Origin: an archaeon
GTDB taxonomy: Archaea; Hydrothermarchaeota; Hydrothermarchaeia; JALTZZ01; JALUTC01
Length of the DNA: 7,213 bases
Direction: 5' to 3'
Assembly (NCBI GenBank): GCA_027058345.1
Contig: JALUTC010000212.1
Location: 1-7,213, forward strand
Shown: in pieces, positions 1 through 5,878 of the stretch
Layout: the number at the start of each line of letters is the position of its first letter
Position numbering within the stretch: the first letter of the stretch is position 1
Notes under the pieces: model-generated
The model's input: only the letters and a program-made list of their open reading frames with translations
The model's database searches: none
Told to the model about the DNA's origin: nothing
Made by a program: the position numbers and the translations under genes

Positions 1-320
1 GTCAGTTTTTAACTGTCGGGGGTGCTGGCCGCCTGAGGGGAAGGCCCGTCTAGTACGAGAGGAACGACGGGCCGCGGCCTCTGGTCAACCGGCCGTCCAA
101 CAGGGCGCGCCGGGCAGCTACGCCGCGCGGGGATAAGGGCTGAAGGCATCTAAGCCCGAAGCCTCCCCCGAAACGAGGCGGCCACTCCGCTTGGGGTGTA
201 TGCCCCGGCGGACGAGGGCTCGGGAAGAAGACCCGGTTGATGGGACGGGGGTGTAAGCACCGAGCCCGTAAGGGCGAGGTGTTCAGCCCGCCGTCCCCAA
301 TCGCCCGAGGTGTGGTCTCG
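1..320 (+). rRNA. 23S ribosomal RNA, 3' end (partial)
   Basis: This is the 3' part of domain VI of the large-subunit rRNA; the 5' end lies outside the window. The sarcin-ricin loop AGTACGAGAGGAAC is present at 52-65, the elongation-factor binding loop of the ribosome. The preceding CTGAGGGG (33-40) and the later GCTGAAGGCATCTAAGC (139-155) and GGTGTAAGC (250-258) segments align by eye with E. coli 23S positions around helices 94-101. The mature 3' end is estimated at about 310-322 by matching the final CGAGG to the E. coli CGTGAGG; the exact base cannot be read from sequence alone. The G+C content is far above that of the surrounding genes, the usual sign of a thermophile with a low-GC genome. 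No 5S rRNA or tRNA follows; the next gene, rpiA, is on the opposite strand and ends about 37 bases further on. Confidence 0.97.
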
Positions 321-329
321 ACACTACTC
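307..329 (+). other. Short bulged hairpin at the 23S rRNA 3' boundary
   Basis: GAG-GTGT (307-313) can pair with ACAC (321-324) and CTC (327-329), leaving a 7-base loop and a 2-base TA bulge. It sits at the predicted mature 3' end of 23S rRNA. It could be part of the 3' processing region, but the normal partner of the 23S 3' end is its 5' end, which is not in the window, so a local hairpin may be coincidental. No strong T-run follows immediately; the T-rich stretch begins around 350. Confidence 0.25.
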
Positions 330-356
330 TACCCAGCCTATACAGGTTGATCCCTT

Positions 357-1049
357 TCATCTTTCAATTATTTCAACCTTATCTTTCTTACCAATTAATA
401 CTTTTGATACTAAATCATTTGGGAAAATACCCGATTCTACAACACCTGTTATTTTTTTTAATTCCAATTCTAATTCTTTTGGGTTTTCTATTTCACCAAC
501 TTCTAAGTCAATTATAAAATTGTTGTTATCAGTTATTTCTGGACCATATCTCGATTTGGAATATCTGAGTGAAGGATTTCCATATTTACTTAATTCTTTC
601 AAAACATAATTTAAAGAGAAGGGTACAATTTCCACAGGTATTATTCCTGATAATTTTTTGTACAGCTTTGATTCATCAACAATTATAATAACTTCCTTTG
701 AAGATTTTGCAAGTAATTTCTCTCTTAATAATGCGCCACCTCCTCCCTTAATAAGGTTGAGATTTTCATCGACTTTATCAGCGCCATCGATTGTTATATC
801 TATTTCCTGTAAAAAATTATCAATAGGAATTCCAAGCTTTCTTGCAATTAGCTCTGTATCTATTGATGATGGAATACATTTAATTCTTAAACCTTTTTCT
901 CTAATGTATTTTGACAATTCGTATAAAAAATATCTAACGGTTGAACCGGTTCCTAATCCAAGTACGATATCATCGTCGATAAATTTTAAGGCGAACTTTG
1001 CAACTTTTTTTTTAACTCTTCTTTCATATTTATATGTTTCATATCGCAT
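357..1049 (-). CDS. rpiA: Ribose-5-phosphate isomerase A
   Basis: Cytosolic enzyme interconverting ribulose-5-phosphate and ribose-5-phosphate, the route to PRPP for nucleotides and NAD. The 230-residue protein matches the usual family length (about 220-235). Visible RpiA motifs are GLGTGST (residues 31-37, phosphate loop), IDGADKVD (87-94), KGGGGALLREK (101-111, containing the catalytic Glu region), VDESK (124-128), PVEIVPF (138-144) and TDNNNFIID (173-181). The start is the ATG at 1049-1047: the open frame continues upstream to 1364, but that part is antisense to the next gene and lacks any RpiA similarity, and no ATG/GTG/TTG exists between this ATG and the conserved glycine loop. AGGTGATG overlaps the start codon, too close to act as a normal Shine-Dalgarno, so a leaderless message is likely. 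The first 16 bp overlap the start of the divergent nicotinate phosphoribosyltransferase gene. It converges on the 23S rRNA. Confidence 0.96.
   Translation of the reverse strand: MRYETYKYERRVKKKVAKFALKFIDDDIVLGLGTGSTVRYFLYELSKYIREKGLRIKCIPSSIDTELIARKLGIPIDNFLQEIDITIDGADKVDENLNLIKGGGGALLREKLLAKSSKEVIIIVDESKLYKKLSGIIPVEIVPFSLNYVLKELSKYGNPSLRYSKSRYGPEITDNNNFIIDLEVGEIENPKELELELKKITGVVESGIFPNDLVSKVLIGKKDKVEIIER
452..459 (+). terminator. T8 run on the rRNA-sense strand, possible archaeal terminator
   Basis: An uninterrupted run of eight T on the + strand lies inside the antisense of rpiA, roughly 130 bases past the 23S end, in a generally T-rich + strand from about 350 onward. Archaeal RNA polymerase terminates on T-rich non-template tracts without needing a hairpin, so this stretch may stop rRNA-operon transcription. 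The run also simply reflects lysine and asparagine codons of rpiA on the other strand, so its role is an inference. Confidence 0.3.
1005..1013 (+). terminator. T9 run just upstream of the + strand operon, possible read-through barrier
   Basis: Nine consecutive T on the + strand, encoding three AAA lysines (residues 13-15) of rpiA on the other strand, lie 21 bases before the start codon at 1034. The tract could terminate transcription arriving from the rRNA operon before it enters the next genes. It also occupies the position expected for a TATA-box region of a leaderless message, although it is not a good TATA match. Both roles are inferred from position and composition only. Confidence 0.25.
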
Positions 1050-2194
1050 CACCTGAAGAGATAAAGAAAGGTTTAACAACAGACATTTATTTCTTACGTG
1101 TGAAGAAAATATTAGAGGAGAAAGGTATAAATAAGAAGGTTGTAGCAGAGGTTTCTGCAAAATCATTGCCAAACAATTATAAGTGGGCGATATTTGCTGG
1201 TTTAGAAGAAGCACTAAAGTTATTGGAAGGAATAGATGTTGATGTATATGCATTACCTGAAGGTAGTGTATTTTATCCTGACGAACCTGTATTAATAATA
1301 GAGGGGAATTATAAAGATTTTTGTATTTATGAAACAGCATTATTAGGATTTTTATGTCAAGCATCTGGAATAGCTACAAAGGCTGCGAGGTTGAAGAAGC
1401 TTGCGGGAGATAAAAAGGTATTGAGCTTTGGCGTTCGTAGAATGCATCCGGCAATTTCTCCAATGATAGATAGAGCAGCATATATTGGGGGAGTTGATGG
1501 TTTTTCATGTTATTTGGCAGAAAAATACATAGGTGAGAAAGCTATAGGCACGATGCCTCATGCATTGATTTTAGTTTTAGGTGATCAGGTTACTGCATGG
1601 AAATCTTTTGATGAAGTCATTGAGAAAGATGTACCGAGGATAGCTCTTATCGATACATTTTACGATGAGAAATTTGAAGCTATTATGGCGGCGGAGAACA
1701 TTAGAAGTTTATATGGTGTAAGATTAGACACGCCAAGTTCAAGAAGGGGAAATTTTAGGAAGATAGTTGAAGAAGTTAGGTGGGAATTGGATATAAGAGG
1801 ATATAAGGATGTTAAGATATTTGTATCTGGGGGTATTGATGAGAGAGAGGTAATGGAATTAAAAGATATTGCAGATGGTTTTGGAATTGGGACTGCTATA
1901 AGCAATGCAGCAACTATAGATTTTTCATTGGATATTGTTGAAGTTGAAGGTAAACCAATAGCAAAGAGGGGTAAGAAATCTGGAAGAAAGACAATTTACA
2001 GATGTATGAATTGTTTAAGGGATAGGGTTGTATATTATAAAGAAAGGAATGGATATAGGTGTGAGAACTGTGGTAAAGATATGAGAGAAATTCTTGAGAA
2101 GTATATAGAATCAGGAAAGATTATAAAGAGAATGCCTAGTGCTAAAGAGATTAGGGAATATGTTTTGAATCAATTGAATAAATTGGAGATATGA
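1034..2194 (+). CDS. pncB: Nicotinate phosphoribosyltransferase, archaeal type
   Basis: Cytosolic enzyme condensing nicotinate with PRPP to give nicotinate mononucleotide, the Preiss-Handler entry to NAD. The 386-aa protein closely resembles, from memory, the Thermoplasma acidophilum enzyme. Motifs: an N-terminal KKGL..D.YF segment (11-20), FGVRRMHPA (132-140), GTMPHA (172-177), LDTPSSRRGN (231-240), VSGGID (264-269) and GFGIGTAIS (282-290, phosphate binding). A C-terminal knuckle carries four cysteines in two CxxC pairs (Cys324, Cys327, Cys343, Cys346), probably binding zinc, as in the Thermoplasma homologue. The start is firm: an in-frame TAA lies at 1013-1015 and no other start codon falls between it and this ATG. 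No Shine-Dalgarno is seen, so translation may be leaderless. It is the first gene of the + operon and shares ATGA with mptA. A less likely alternative is the related quinolinate phosphoribosyltransferase, which lacks the Cys4 knuckle and is shorter. Confidence 0.95.
   Translation: MFHIASPEEIKKGLTTDIYFLRVKKILEEKGINKKVVAEVSAKSLPNNYKWAIFAGLEEALKLLEGIDVDVYALPEGSVFYPDEPVLIIEGNYKDFCIYETALLGFLCQASGIATKAARLKKLAGDKKVLSFGVRRMHPAISPMIDRAAYIGGVDGFSCYLAEKYIGEKAIGTMPHALILVLGDQVTAWKSFDEVIEKDVPRIALIDTFYDEKFEAIMAAENIRSLYGVRLDTPSSRRGNFRKIVEEVRWELDIRGYKDVKIFVSGGIDEREVMELKDIADGFGIGTAISNAATIDFSLDIVEVEGKPIAKRGKKSGRKTIYRCMNCLRDRVVYYKERNGYRCENCGKDMREILEKYIESGKIIKRMPSAKEIREYVLNQLNKLEI
1070..1077 (-). promoter_or_regulatory. 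Possible TATA-like element of rpiA inside the divergent gene
   Basis: On the - strand the sequence GTTAAACC is centred about 25 bases upstream of the rpiA ATG, the spacing expected for an archaeal TATA box serving a leaderless transcript. The match is weak and there is no clear purine-rich BRE. It lies within codons of the nicotinate phosphoribosyltransferase gene, so coding constraint alone may explain it. Confidence 0.2.
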
Positions 2195-2997
2195 TAAAGG
2201 TAAGGGGTATACGCAAGGTAGCAAAGGTAGATGATAGATTTGTACCTATAATTATCGATGCATATTTTTTCAACGATATCGATGTTATTGAATTTGAGAG
2301 AGAATTAGAGGAGGAATTGAGCAGGATTTCTAGAATATTTGACATAAAGGATTACTTTTTAAGGAAATATGACAGGTTTGCGTTTAAAATAAGTTATAAA
2401 TCTTTTTACAAAGCATTTGCACCAATTACTAAGAAGGAGAGTTATGAAGAATACGATGTCATATTCATTTTTAAGAAGGATGTAGATGAGGTTGAATTTC
2501 TTGGAGTTAGACTTATAGGGATAACTTCTTGTCCATGTGCGTTGGAGGAAGTTAAGGAATATTTAAGGAAGAAGTATAGGGCAGAGATTGAAGTGAAGAT
2601 TTTGGAAAAGGTTTTAAACGAATTTCCTATAGGAACGCATAATCAGAGGAATGTGTTGGAGATAATTGTTGAAGTTAGAAGAAATAATTATGAAGAGATT
2701 CTTAACAGGTTATTGAAGATAGCCAGGAAATGCTTTTCGGCAGAGACATATGAGGTATTAAAGAGGGTAGATGAGATAGATGTTGTTGTCAATTTATCCA
2801 GGAATACAAATTTTGTTGAAGATATTATAAGAAAGGCAATACTAAATATATATCATGAATTTAGAGATGAATTTACGGATGAGAAGGTAATAATAAGAAC
2901 GAGGAGTTTTGAAAGTATACATAAGCATGATGCATACGCATCTAAGATTATTAGATTTGATAAAATAAGGAGGATATTTGAGGAATGTCGGAGATAA
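2191..2997 (+). CDS. mptA: GTP cyclohydrolase, MptA/FolE2 family (divergent)
   Basis: Metal-dependent enzyme of the T-fold superfamily; MptA converts GTP to 7,8-dihydroneopterin 2',3'-cyclic phosphate, the first step to methanopterin-type pterins. Family motifs are SCPCA (113-117, metal-binding Cys), THNQRN (149-154), FVEDIIR (208-214) and ESIHKHDAYA (241-250); likely metal ligands are Cys114, His150, Glu210 and one of His244/His246. The ~35-residue spacing between CPC and THNQR resembles archaeal MptA, where bacterial FolE2 has a short spacing. At 268 aa it is shorter than typical MptA (about 300). The (K/R)G.HMSR motif usual in the N-terminal half is not recognisable; an acidic segment IEFERELEEEL (33-43) occupies that place. 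The start shares ATGA with the upstream stop, with GGAG only two bases before it, implying translational coupling. It overlaps nnr by 13 bp. The exact cyclic versus non-cyclic product cannot be decided from sequence. Confidence 0.87.
   Translation: MIKVRGIRKVAKVDDRFVPIIIDAYFFNDIDVIEFERELEEELSRISRIFDIKDYFLRKYDRFAFKISYKSFYKAFAPITKKESYEEYDVIFIFKKDVDEVEFLGVRLIGITSCPCALEEVKEYLRKKYRAEIEVKILEKVLNEFPIGTHNQRNVLEIIVEVRRNNYEEILNRLLKIARKCFSAETYEVLKRVDEIDVVVNLSRNTNFVEDIIRKAILNIYHEFRDEFTDEKVIIRTRSFESIHKHDAYASKIIRFDKIRRIFEECRR
2967..2975 (+). promoter_or_regulatory. Strong Shine-Dalgarno for nnr inside mptA
   Basis: AAGGAGGAT lies nine bases before the ATG at 2985 and within the last codons of mptA. It is the best ribosome-binding match in the window and supports both the nnr start and internal initiation on a polycistronic message, in contrast to the operon-first genes, which show none. 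Confidence 0.75.
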
Positions 2998-4439
2998 GTT
3001 TGAAGGAGATGAGAGAGATAGATTTGAATGCAATGTTTTTAGGCAAGGATGCATTAGAATTGATGGAAAATGCTGGTAGAGCATGTTATGAAGAGATTTC
3101 AAGACTTGTAGATAAGAAATCGAAAATTTTGATAATATGTGGTCTCGGGAATAATGGAGGAGATGGATTTGTTCTTGCAAGGTATTTGTTTGAGAATGGA
3201 TACGATGTGAGAGTTCTTATAATTGATAAGGGTGAAAGGATAAAGACTGAGGAAGCGAGGATAAATTATAATAGGATTAAAGATAGGGTTAAAATTTATG
3301 AAGGAGAATTTTCCGAAGAGATATTCAACGTAGATGTAATTGTTGACGCAATATTGGGGACTGGTATAAAGGGAACTTTGAGAGGAAAGATGAGGGAGAT
3401 AGTTGATAAGATTAATAGGAGCAGGGCCATGAAAATATCAATAGATGTTCCTACAGGTATAGGTTCTGATTTATATGTAAGAGCAGATTATGTTATAACT
3501 TTTTACAAGATGAAGAGAGAATTAAAAGGATTTAACGTAATCGTTAAGGATATAGGGATTCCGAAGGAGGCTGAGGAATATTATTTCTTTGGAAATGCAA
3601 TATTAAATTTGCCTATTAGAAGTCCTGAATCCTATAAAGGAAGGAATGGTAAGGTTTTAATCATTGGAGGTTCTAAAAGATATCATGGTGCTTTAATATT
3701 TTCAGCATTATCAGCGATAAATTCTGGTTGTGATTTGGTTTATACATTGGTCCCTGAGGTTTTGGAAGATACCGTTAGGGATTTTCCCGAAATAATACCT
3801 GTTATATATAGTGGAGAGCATTTGAATTATGAAGCGATAAATTATTTCGAAGATATTTACAAAAAGGTTGATGTGATATTGATAGGAAATGGTTTAGATT
3901 ATAATGAAGAAATAAGGAAAACAGTTGTAAAGATTTTGGAAATCATAGATGGAGAGAAGCCGGTAATTATTGATGCTGATGGAATTAAATGTGTCAGGGG
4001 TTTAAATCTAAAAAATTGCATTTTAACACCGCATGCGAAAGAGTTTGAATTGTTATTCGATGTAAATCCTGGAGGTGATATTGAGTATAGAAAGGAAATT
4101 GTTAAGAAATATTCGAAGGATATTTCATCAACGATATTATTAAAAGGAAGATACGATGTCATATCAGATGGAGAACGTGTTAAGATTAATGTAACTGGAA
4201 ATGAAGGAATGACTGTCGGAGGTACTGGAGATGTTCTTGCTGGATTAATTTCAAGCCTTGTATCTCAAGGTGTCGATAATTTTAACGCAGCATGTTTGGG
4301 AGCATTTGTGAATGGAATTGCTGGGGATATTTTATTTAAAAAATTTGGATATTCTTATACGGCTATGGATTTAATATTTGAAATAAAGAAAGTTTTGAGA
4401 TTTTTATACGAGATGAGATGGAAGATGTTAAAAAAATAG
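2985..4439 (+). CDS. nnr: Bifunctional NAD(P)H-hydrate epimerase / ADP-dependent NAD(P)HX dehydratase
   Basis: Cytosolic metabolite-repair enzyme: the N-terminal domain epimerises damaged hydrated NADH/NADPH (NADHX, NADPHX), and the C-terminal ribokinase-like domain dehydrates the S-form back to NAD(P)H with ADP. Epimerase domain, about residues 1-210: GLGNNGGDGF (53-62), VDAILGTGIKG (120-130, catalytic Asp) and SIDVPTGI (152-159). Dehydratase domain, about 218-475: IIGGSKRYHGA (226-236), DADGI (330-334), LTPHAKEFELL (347-357) and GNEGMTVGGTGDVLAG (405-420, catalytic Asp416). At 484 aa it is full length for the prokaryotic fused form. A good Shine-Dalgarno supports the start. It overlaps mptA by 13 bp and the downstream regulator by 22 bp. 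Its neighbour nicotinate phosphoribosyltransferase makes the precursor of the cofactor it repairs. Heat increases NADH hydration chemically, which suits a thermophile. Confidence 0.96.
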   Translation: MSEISLKEMREIDLNAMFLGKDALELMENAGRACYEEISRLVDKKSKILIICGLGNNGGDGFVLARYLFENGYDVRVLIIDKGERIKTEEARINYNRIKDRVKIYEGEFSEEIFNVDVIVDAILGTGIKGTLRGKMREIVDKINRSRAMKISIDVPTGIGSDLYVRADYVITFYKMKRELKGFNVIVKDIGIPKEAEEYYFFGNAILNLPIRSPESYKGRNGKVLIIGGSKRYHGALIFSALSAINSGCDLVYTLVPEVLEDTVRDFPEIIPVIYSGEHLNYEAINYFEDIYKKVDVILIGNGLDYNEEIRKTVVKILEIIDGEKPVIIDADGIKCVRGLNLKNCILTPHAKEFELLFDVNPGGDIEYRKEIVKKYSKDISSTILLKGRYDVISDGERVKINVTGNEGMTVGGTGDVLAGLISSLVSQGVDNFNAACLGAFVNGIAGDILFKKFGYSYTAMDLIFEIKKVLRFLYEMRWKMLKK

Positions 4440-4738
4440 AAGTTTTGAAAAAGGTATTAAATTTGAGTGAAATTGAGGCAAAAATTGTCCTTGAATTATT
4501 AAGTAGGAATGGTTTGGATTCTAAAGAATTATCGAAGAGATTAAATGTTGATGTATCATATATCAGGAAGGCATTGAAGAAATTATTAAGGAGGAAAATT
4601 ATTGACAGGTATCAGAAGAATTTAGTTAAAGGTAGAAGTTATTTATATTTCGTATCGAAGGATAAATTGAAGAAAAGGATTAGAAGAGAATTTAGAAATT
4701 TTAGCAAATATGTTTTTGACTTTTTAAATTCTCTTTAA
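4418..4738 (+). CDS. Small winged-helix DNA-binding protein, TrmB/MarR-like
   Basis: A 106-aa, very basic protein. Residues about 10-80 show a winged-helix pattern: helix LNLSEIEAKIVLELL (14-28), helix-turn-helix LDSKELSKRLNV (33-44) followed by the recognition helix SYIRKALKKLLRRKII (47-62), then a wing RYQKNLVKGRSYLYFV (64-79). The C-terminal tail (80-106) is rich in Lys/Arg and then aromatic, and could form a dimerisation helix. The LSEIEAKIVLELL opening resembles archaeal TrmB-family regulators, but the effector-binding domain of full-length TrmB is absent. The ATG at 4418 gives a 22-bp overlap with nnr, so it is the last gene of the + operon and may autoregulate it; the target is unknown. 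Its 3' end overlaps convergent larC by 15 bp. Two T5 runs on the + strand (4713-4717 and 4721-4725) precede the stop codon, and the T-rich antisense of larC follows. Confidence 0.82.
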   Translation: MEDVKKIEVLKKVLNLSEIEAKIVLELLSRNGLDSKELSKRLNVDVSYIRKALKKLLRRKIIDRYQKNLVKGRSYLYFVSKDKLKKRIRREFRNFSKYVFDFLNSL

Positions 4739-5878
4739 AATAATGTTATATAAATCTTTTAGAGGTATATTATACTTCTCTGAGATATTTTTCATATCTG
4801 AATATTCCGGTTTTACATTTATTACGTTTCCATGAAAATCCCTTGATATCTTAATCCTTACCTTTTCTCCAAAAATTTCTATTTCTTTAATTTCTCTATC
4901 CAATATTGCTCTCTTTTCACATTTAAATATTCTTATTCCTAATGTTCCCGTTTCTTTGAAAAGTATGTTACAAATTCTATCTTCATTCGATGGATTTGTT
5001 ATCACTCTTAAGATGAAGCAAGGCCTTGATTTTTTACCAAGACATTGTATTACATGGAAGTCTAAGGCTCCCTCTTTATATAATTTTTCGAAGAGATAAC
5101 CTATTATCTCTCCACTAACATCGTCCAAATTCGTCTCTATTATTGATATATATTCTTTTTTAAATTTCTTTGTGAATAATATTCCCCTTGCAATATTTGG
5201 AACTTCTTCCAAATCATAACTTCCAGCAGCATATGAGACATTTTCTGCAACGATTTCTCCAATGTTTTCAAATTTTGAAACATTTGCAATTATGGCAACT
5301 CCCGTTGGTGTAGCCAATTCATATCCTTCGATTTCTGACTTGAAAGGGATTTTGTATGTTTTAAGGATTTCCAGTGTTATTGGAGCTGGTATAAATATAT
5401 ATCCGTGAGATGTTTTTATCTTTCCTTTACCCGTTTCAATTATTGAGCAGAAAACATTTTCTATTTTTAAATCGTCTAGTAGCAATAGGAACCCAATTAT
5501 ATCTATAATTGTATCGACGGATGCTATTTCATGAAGGTTTTCATGTCCATGAATTTTTCTTTCAGCATTTAATATTGTTTCGAAAATTTTTTTAGCTCTT
5601 ATCCTTATCTCGTCCTTTAAATCCAGCGAATTTATAACATATTCAAATTTATTCTTATCGATTTTAACATCCTTTTTAATTTTTATACCAACATTTTTTG
5701 CAATAATTCCCTTTCTTTCAACATCTCTAATAATTATTTCCTGCTCACTTCCTAATAATTTTGAAACATCATGTGAAAGATCCTTTAGTAGTGTTTCATC
5801 ACCACCCAATCCTATTAATAATGCGAGCAACATATCTCCGGAAATTCCTGACAGGCTTGCATCGATATATAGATTCAT
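4724..5878 (-). CDS. larC: LarC-family nickel-insertion protein (pyridinium-3,5-bisthiocarboxylate mononucleotide nickel chelatase)
   Basis: LarC (DUF111) is a CTP-dependent protein that inserts nickel into the thiocarboxylated pyridinium mononucleotide derived from nicotinic acid adenine dinucleotide, giving the nickel-pincer cofactor of lactate racemase and related LarA enzymes. The 384-aa protein is near full length. Motifs: DASLSGISGDM (6-16), LHEIASVDTIIDIIG (115-129), PAPITLEIL (164-172), LATPTGVAI (188-196), ETNLDDVSGE (248-257), GALDFHVIQCLGKKSRPC (270-287), ETGTLGIR (309-316) and VKPEYSD (355-361). Both halves lie in one uninterrupted frame, unlike Lactobacillus, where a programmed frameshift joins them. 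The histidine-rich segment often found in the first third is not visible; that region (67-80) is lysine/aspartate rich. No larA, larB or larE is in the window. The start shares ATGA with the GGGP synthase stop, so it is the last gene of the - operon; its 3' end overlaps the convergent winged-helix gene by 15 bp. Confidence 0.93.
   Translation of the reverse strand: MNLYIDASLSGISGDMLLALLIGLGGDETLLKDLSHDVSKLLGSEQEIIIRDVERKGIIAKNVGIKIKKDVKIDKNKFEYVINSLDLKDEIRIRAKKIFETILNAERKIHGHENLHEIASVDTIIDIIGFLLLLDDLKIENVFCSIIETGKGKIKTSHGYIFIPAPITLEILKTYKIPFKSEIEGYELATPTGVAIIANVSKFENIGEIVAENVSYAAGSYDLEEVPNIARGILFTKKFKKEYISIIETNLDDVSGEIIGYLFEKLYKEGALDFHVIQCLGKKSRPCFILRVITNPSNEDRICNILFKETGTLGIRIFKCEKRAILDREIKEIEIFGEKVRIKISRDFHGNVINVKPEYSDMKNISEKYNIPLKDLYNIILKRI

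Noticed and set aside
310..609. A + strand open frame of 99 codons beginning in the rRNA end.
   Set aside because: It is antisense to rpiA, rich in Ser/Ile/Phe as expected of the complement of a purine-rich gene, and matches no family.
658..1056. A + strand open frame of 132 codons.
   Set aside because: It is a shadow of rpiA; a possible antisense peptide has no supporting motif or ribosome-binding site.
1050..1364. The rpiA reading frame stays open about 105 codons upstream of the chosen ATG.
   Set aside because: This part is exactly antisense to the well-supported nicotinate phosphoribosyltransferase gene, has low-complexity Leu/Ser/Gln composition typical of shadow frames, and RpiA proteins begin shortly before the GLGTGST loop.
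1978..2090. The Cys4 tail of the nicotinate phosphoribosyltransferase considered as a gene fusion or novelty.
   Set aside because: The Thermoplasma acidophilum homologue has the same cysteine-rich C-terminal metal-binding knuckle, so it is a family trait.
2842..3180. A - strand open frame of 112 codons across the mptA/nnr junction.
   Set aside because: Both sense genes have strong family motifs through this region, and the antisense product is low complexity.
4724..5878. Possible programmed frameshift in larC as in Lactobacillus.
   Set aside because: Both halves are in one uninterrupted frame with motifs running through the junction, so no frameshift is needed.
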